From Hexactinellida sp. DTS-2022 (Eukaryota; Porifera; Hexactinellida), in NCBI GenBank assembly GCA_028753945.1, contig JAPNXP010000007.1, forward strand, positions 2,976,001 to 3,040,000: a stretch of DNA of 64,000 nt, written 5' to 3'. Made by a program: the position numbers and the translations under genes. The notes beneath the pieces were generated by a model that was not told where the DNA came from, made no database searches, and was given only the letters and a program-made list of their open reading frames with translations. Positions 58,707 to 64,000 of this stretch are shown one piece after another; the stretch's first letter is position 1, and every line of letters starts with the position of its first letter.

Positions 58707-58880
58707 AAAAAAGAGGGAAGGGGAGAGTAGGGATTGGGAAGGGGAGAGAAGGGATGGGAAGTTGAAAGGTTTTGGAAAGAGGGGGGAATTTTGACCCTGA
58801 GGGGATTGCTGAGGGAGAGAATGAGTAGGAGGAGGAGAAGGGAGGACAGGAGGAGGAGGCTGTGGAGGAGAAGGGGGGAA
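58707..58880 (+). other. Polypurine tract
   Basis: About 170 bases almost without pyrimidines at the start and end, with many GGG and GGGG runs (for example GGGAAGGGGAGAG twice). Could form triplex or G-quadruplex. Lies in the non-coding 3' part of Ginger element 2. Confidence 0.8.
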
Positions 58881-59454
58881 GTGTTGGGTGTTTTATAATA
58901 ATTTATTTAATGTTGTATTTTTTTATTTAGTTTATGTATTTATTATTAGGTTTCATTTATATTAATTTAGTATGTTTATTCTCTTTGTTTGTAATAGTTG
59001 TTTTTACTTAATTAAAGTTGTGTCTATGCAATTGTTAGTATTATAACCATATGGTGAATTGGGAAATTAGTAGAATAGGAAAACTAGTCAAATCAGATAT
59101 ACATTGGAAATTGGGCGTTTAAGTTGCTATACTTATCAGTAATTTAAATTAATTTGAAAGGGATACTTATTGCAGATATAAAATAACATATAGTGAGACG
59201 TTCAAAACAGGTAATCACTCAGAAATTGTTATATACCAGCGTCTCAAAAGAATATATAATAGCACATCTATGTCTCTGGTTTATCTTTACTATCGTCTCA
59301 AAATCATAGTATATTCATAAATTCATAATAAAAAGTAAAATAAGCCAAAAATTATATTTATAGTAGTGTCTCAAAATATCACTGTATAATTTCTAATAGC
59401 ACATCCATGGTGTGTTTAGTGTATCACATAGGCGTCTCATAATATCATGCAACA

Positions 59455-59700
59455 GGTCTATCTCGAAACGAAAGGCCTACTTCCCATAATAATAACATTT
59501 CCACAAATTTATGATGACGTCATAGTTAATAAACCTGAATCCATACAAATTATCTGACTTGATCAATCGGTGTTTAGGGATCATATACTATACACCGATA
59601 ATACAATTAATGGCTCTATCTCGAAAGGAAATGCCTACTACCCCATAATAATATTACCATAATTTTATGATGAAGTAATAGTTAATAGAGAATTATCTCT
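59455..59700 (+). repeat. Tandem array of about 155-bp units (right part)
   Basis: Units start TCTATCTCGAAA (59457 and 59614) and share ATGATGACGTCATAG and ACACCGATAATACAAT. A further unit lies left of Ginger element 2 (about 53075-53231), so the transposon split the array. Confidence 0.8.
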
Positions 59701-60505
59701 AGTTTAATATTAACTGATAAAATTTCTAGGCAAAACAGGACAAATAATTCAGAAGATTATATTTTGGAAATAGGTAGATATGTTGCAGTGTAATCGAAAC
59801 TTCTGTGTGTTCGCGAATACAATATGTTATTGTGTTGTATTTGAGTATTTCTTGATTATGGTTAATTTATATTCCATCCTTTATGCAATCATATGGATTA
59901 GGAATAGGGATTGGCAGGGCCGTTGTGAGTCGTGACTCAGAATTAAGTATGGTAGGGAATATATACTAGGACCACTTTTATTATAATTTACGATAGCTAC
60001 TTAAATTATAATTACAAGCTGCTCGTCCGCGATACGCGTGTTTTTATATCATTTATTGAATATGTTTAAATACAATATGGTCTTAAAATACTATGAAATC
60101 TGTTAGTTATGACCACTAAAGAACTGGCCAAAAATTGTCGTTATGTACTGGTGACTGCTATAGGGGCCGTTCAAATGACCGAAAATTATACACACCCTTC
60201 CTTGTGTCACGATTTTTGAAGTTTTGTAACAATAAAGATAGTCTGCCACATGAGTAGGATTCTCAACGTTCAAAGGCCCCATAGACAGGCCTATTATACT
60301 ACATGAATCATTTAATCTTTTAGCTGGAACTAGCCTATGTGCAAATGACCGTTGTATAGAGTAACCTTTAGCATATTATACTGTACAGCATATATTTATG
60401 TAGCTCGTGGTTACGGTGACTGTAACACCATTATTGTAGAGCAGGGATTCCCAGGCCTTATTGCGGTGTGGCTTCTAACTTGTATATATATCCGTTGACC
60501 TACTA
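59701..60505. other. Gene-free stretch
   Basis: Nothing supported. Confidence 0.4.
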
Positions 60506-60660
60506 CAGAACATAATAGATATAGTGATAATGGATATAGTGATATATTGGATATAGTGATAATTTTGCAGCTTTAGGTGCGTCCCCGAGCAAATCCCATA
60601 CAAATTTTATTGGTTATAGTGATATCATTATTGGATATAGTGATAATTTGTGTACAGATT
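60506..60660. repeat. GGATATAGTGATA repeat cluster
   Basis: At least five copies of GGATATAGTGATA or near variants lie in direct order, with spacers of 4-70 bp. The same word builds the MITE at 60815-60923 and occurs again at 62117. Confidence 0.7.
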
Positions 60661-60814
60661 ACACAAGAATATTGGATTTTTGACCTTCCTTGGACCCCAT
60701 AATCATATTTTACAGTATAAATATCGTTACCACTTGAATTTGATAAGGAATTTGATTATTCTTTTCAGAATATAAGTATTGACAATGTATACAGTCATAT
60801 ATTAGATGCGGTGG

Positions 60815-60923
60815 TACAGTGGATATAGTGATATAATGGGTATAGTGATATATTGGATATAGTGATAATTTGTCCACAAATGAGATGTACCCACCATTAT
60901 CACTATATCCAATATGTACTGTA
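60815..60923. mobile_element. TA-flanked MITE built from GATATAGTGATA words
   Basis: The ends are TACAGTGGATATAGTGATA and, inverted, TACAGTACATATTGGATATA. The interior is short. Confidence 0.7.
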
Positions 60924-62127
60924 TAGGTTTACGTAGATAAGGGAAAGTAGTTAATTGGAAAATACTATCCAGGAAGTGCCAATATTGTTGAATATTTATG
61001 TTAATTTGACTCAAGATTTTCTAGATTATAGAGCTTGTCCGTTATACCAACTCCAACTCCTTAATAGAAAATTAACCATCACCAAAGAATTGAATAACTC
61101 TGTGGCACCTTGACTTTGAGCTGTGGACCCAAGTTTGGGACTGTAATCTTTTCGTATATCTGAGTTCATTACAACGGTAGCTGAGTGTACATAACGAGAA
61201 ATATATATATTTATTATCCCACACATTTAATTGTAGCCAATAATATAAGGTTGCGTTTTCTGTACCACAGATTCAAACAAGGTTAGCGGTAAGAGAAGGA
61301 AGTATTAAAATTATTTCTTTTAATTTCTAAATTTAGTTCAATACAATATAATGCAACCAAACTAATTATCAAGGGCAAATAATTTATATTATAGCTACTA
61401 TATATTGAACATGCCCAATTATGAATTCAATGGTATGGAAATTCGGATATTGATGTTGTTAGAAGCTAAGCTTTGGAGTTATTTTTCAGTAGATAGAATT
61501 TCCTGTGTAATCAAAAGTTGTCGCATTTGTATGCCCTATTTGGTCAAAACTTCCAAATGATACGATTAGTGCATTTTAGTATCAGTATTGTTTAAGGAGT
61601 CGAGGATGTGAACTCCTATGCCTAGGGATTGATTCGAATGATGTTTGTTAATGAGTTATCATATTAACTATGAATATGACCCCATTATTGTTATTATGGG
61701 CCTATCCTCGGAGAATTGAGAATTTTCATTCATTAGCTTGTAATTCCTAATTGGTATCGCATAAAAAGTCTCAACAAACATAATTTATTATTAAATACAT
61801 TTGTAATACATTTTTAGAACTATGGCGGCGATGAAAAGAGCATAAATGCGGTGGTACTAACAAGGTAATCAACCATAAAAATGAATATAATAATGATAAA
61901 GTTCAAATCAAAATCTGATGCAAAGAATCCGTGAGATTAACCGTGAAATTCTTCAAAAATTTATTGGAATGTATTTTTTTGACCCTGGTTAATTCCCGAT
62001 TTGTTTTTGTGTTTGAATATTTTATTAATTATGACGTATAGATTAATATGAATGAACACAAGTCCTTTTATTACTATTTTAATTAATTTTCCTATCTGAT
62101 GAATGCAGTACATTATGGATATAGTGA
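60924..62127. other. Gene-free stretch
   Basis: Short ORFs without motif. Nothing supported. Confidence 0.4.
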
Positions 62128-62135
62128 TACATAGC

Positions 62136-62291
62136 CATAGGCGTCGTAAACCGCCCGGGTGCCCGGAAATGTCCGGGCGGGCCGAAGGGATTGTCCCCAT
62201 GCTACTAACACTATACTCCGAGTTTACCCGGACATTACCCGGAATTTCCGGGCGGCCCGATGGATTGACCTTTGCATTTACGACGCCTATG
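62136..62291. mobile_element. hAT MITE, 156 bp, perfect 8-bp duplication
   Basis: TACATAGC flanks both sides (62128-62135 and 62292-62299). The ends are CATAGGCGTCGTAAA, exactly inverted. GC-rich interior with CCCGGAAATGTCCGGGCGG hairpins. The ORFs on both strands here are artefacts. Confidence 0.9.
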
Positions 62292-62487
62292 TACATAGCA
62301 TACTCTATATAAGGCCTAACAGTAGATGTACCATGGATGCGGTAATAGATGGACATTAGAAATATAATAATCTTATGGGGAGTGAACACAAAAGCACTTA
62401 AGTGCATCTCAACTAGAATATTTCCCAACCCAGAATTTCCGGGGAAGAATAAACACAGAAATTTATTTGGAATTAATATATCTTAAT

Positions 62488-62600
62488 CAGGGGCGTCCTG
62501 GCCAGGGGGCCCCTTATTAAACTAGGAGCCCAAATTAGGGCCCCCCCAAGGGGGCCTCAGCGGGGATTCCCCGCTGGCTTGTATGGTCAGGACGCCCCTG
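62488..62600. mobile_element. hAT-like MITE, 113 bp
   Basis: The ends are CAGGGGCGTCCTGGCCA and, inverted, CAGGGGCGTCCTGACCA. Flanks ATCTTAAT and ATTATAAT agree in six of eight bases. Nearly all of it can fold into one hairpin (GGGGGCC and GGCCCCC blocks). Confidence 0.75.
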
Positions 62601-63241
62601 ATTATAATGCAAAATAAGTCAACCTAAATACAAAATACAAACATATAAACTACTGTAAACACAACAAATATACGAAATACATCACTGTCTTGGAATTTCT
62701 CTCTCTATCTTTCTCTCTCTCTCAAATTCACATCACTTGACAATTAGCTAACTTGATAGCGCGAAATCTAAGATACATATATAAAGAAATTAAGTGCTAA
62801 CAACAATAAATATTATGTAATGGTAAACAATAATTCATAAGAAATTTTCAATTTATGTTTATCGATACCTATTTGAAGCACAGAGGATTTGTAGTTGTTA
62901 ATTTTATTGTCAAGAAAACAATTAACAGCAGTAAAGATTAACTTGCTCAAAATAACCCATCTGTACACATCGCAATAATTATAATTTGATTTCCAGATAG
63001 TAATATAATCATCATCTTCCATGTATGTATATCAAGATGAGTTATACTAATAAACTTCTAGAGGGACCGTCTACAAGCAAATTCTACAGCTGATTATTGT
63101 TTTCTATTGCAATCAATATCTTCTATAAATTTATATCTGAAATAAGAACAGGCTCGGACGGATAGTTAAGTCAGCCATGATCTGTTTTTTGTAAGAGCTT
63201 GAACTCAGTGTGTGATTCAAAACATTAAAAAAAATTCTTTA
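62601..63241. other. Gene-free stretch with CT microsatellite
   Basis: A CT-rich run at 62699-62727. A minus-strand ORF at 62813-63022 has no motif. Confidence 0.45.
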
Positions 63242-63943
63242 TCATAAGTTAAAGTAATCGTGCGTGCACACATGGCATTCCTGAGATCCTTTCAAGAACT
63301 TATGGACCGTATAACCTGCGATAAAAGATAATGACTGAAGGATTTGTTGAGAGCATTCAATGGATGATAGAACGCCAATTTCATCAAGAAAAGGCATTAC
63401 AACTATTTCATCATCACTAGATGTATCAGAGTGGGTAGAAAAAGACATTACAAATGTCTGAATCGATTGGAAAAGGTCTTGTTGATCTGCAAACATGTTT
63501 AATTAATATACTAGAAAGTTAAGACGACGCTCGGATCAAGAATTTGAAGGTACGATTTCTCCTCACTTTCAGAAGGTAAGCTAAGGTGTGTGTCTGATTC
63601 ATCAATTCTTCTTCTTTTGCGTCATACGACAAGCGAGTCCGTTTGGTTGTTGAGGTTGAAGAATAGTAGGATGGGCAACAAGGAAGCAAGCAGGGAACGC
63701 ACAGTCTCTCAACTTGGGCTTGGCATGAGGTTTTCAGTGAAAGTGAGAAATTCGACATCTTCTTCCCGAAAATGCTTAACGCATAAGTTAACTACTTTGG
63801 GGTTATCAATAGTATCTCGGTGAAGAGCCCGTAATCCAAGCTTGTCTGAGTTCTGTTGGATTCTCAGGCATCCTGAATATAGGAACTCGATCATCTGGGC
63901 TGTAGTTACTTCTGCATCCGGGGGCTGAGCAACAGCTGGGCAT
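63242..63943 (-). pseudogene. P-like THAP transposase, internally deleted, copy C
   Basis: From ATG at 63943 the minus strand reads a THAP domain with all four zinc ligands: SCCSAPGCRSN and, after a one-base shift near 63825, NLCVKHFREEDVE. A linker (TKRTRLSYDAKEEE) follows, and then directly the C-terminal FIAGYTVHKFL with CHVC (63242-63320). The whole catalytic core, about 1.3 kb in the copy at 47-49 kb, is missing. The element continues beyond the window edge on its 5' side, so its end is not visible. It resembles the deletion derivatives known for P elements. Confidence 0.75.
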
Positions 63944-64000
63944 AATGTAAACGAATCTAATAGTTAGAAGTGAATAAGAACAGTAAGTGAAGAAGAAAAT

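Larger units (their letters stand above)
53236..59454 (+). mobile_element. Ginger-type transposon 2, 6.2 kb, with OTU gene
   Basis: The tetranucleotide GGTC is duplicated exactly at both sides (53232-53235 and 59455-59458). The ends are TGTTGCATGATATTTTGAGA and, inverted, TGTTGCATGATATTATGAGA. The arms run about 250-300 bp (53236-53540 and 59210-59454). The left arm has two tandem units of 136 bp, each with GAGACGCGTGAGATT. The interior codes for a gypsy-like integrase and an OTU protease. It sits inside a tandem array of about 155-bp units. Confidence 0.9.

Noticed and set aside
62103..62428. ORFs on both strands with Pro/Gly/Arg-rich sequence
   Set aside because: They are produced by the GC-rich hAT MITE at 62136-62291.
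1..64000. tRNA or rRNA genes
   Set aside because: I looked for the GGTTCGAAT-type T-loop and conserved rRNA words and found none. A covariance search would be decisive.

Overview
The window is AT-rich, intron-containing eukaryotic DNA made almost entirely of transposable elements, most of them decayed and many nested. The mix (Ginger-type integrase transposons, P-like THAP transposases, Merlin, MULE, Tc1/IS630-like, PIF/Harbinger, hAT, piggyBac-like and pogo/Tigger-like non-autonomous elements, Helitron ends) points to an invertebrate metazoan. I cannot name the species, and I recognise no ordinary host gene, rRNA, tRNA or CRISPR array.

Left part (1-20 kb): a hAT-like element with a perfect 8-bp target duplication (31-1006). 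A repeat called here R1 follows, split by a 4.1-kb Ginger element (2951-7025) that carries a 2A-like peptide motif. Then come a Cys-rich pseudogene interrupted by a TA-flanked MITE (8290-8993), a Tc1/IS630-like remnant (10268-11142), a Ulp1-protease/PHD fragment, a piggyBac-like MITE, an old P-like transposase split by a hAT MITE, and a Merlin transposase interrupted by a MITE with perfect 26-bp ends.

Middle part (20-37 kb): Helitron copy A; a long-armed inverted-repeat element with pogo-like ends (21556-22962); an orphan 350-codon ORF (23410-24462); a MULE whose ends are tandem repeats (25144-26629) inserted at the 5' end of Helitron copy B; a decayed Harbinger pair (transposase plus Myb-like protein); and several hAT elements, one inside another.

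The most striking locus is 37.5-46.05 kb: two concentric pairs of long inverted repeats around a two-exon gene on the minus strand. Exon 1 encodes Cys/His-rich zinc-binding segments. Exon 2 encodes an XPG/FEN-1-like nuclease with a CXC-type cysteine tail. It looks like a large, nearly intact DNA transposon, and from memory the best match is the Academ superfamily.

Right part (46-64 kb): a complete P-like element with CATAG/CTATG ends and a GTTAAAC target duplication (46583-50072); a 6.2-kb Ginger-type element (53236-59454) with a GGTC duplication, a multi-exon integrase gene and an OTU protease gene carrying two in-frame UGA codons; several small MITEs; and an internally deleted P-like derivative at the right edge. 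The two Ginger elements share the same terminal heptamer, so they probably used related transposases. R1 also occurs at 27.8-28.8 kb without the Ginger insertion, which gives an empty site.
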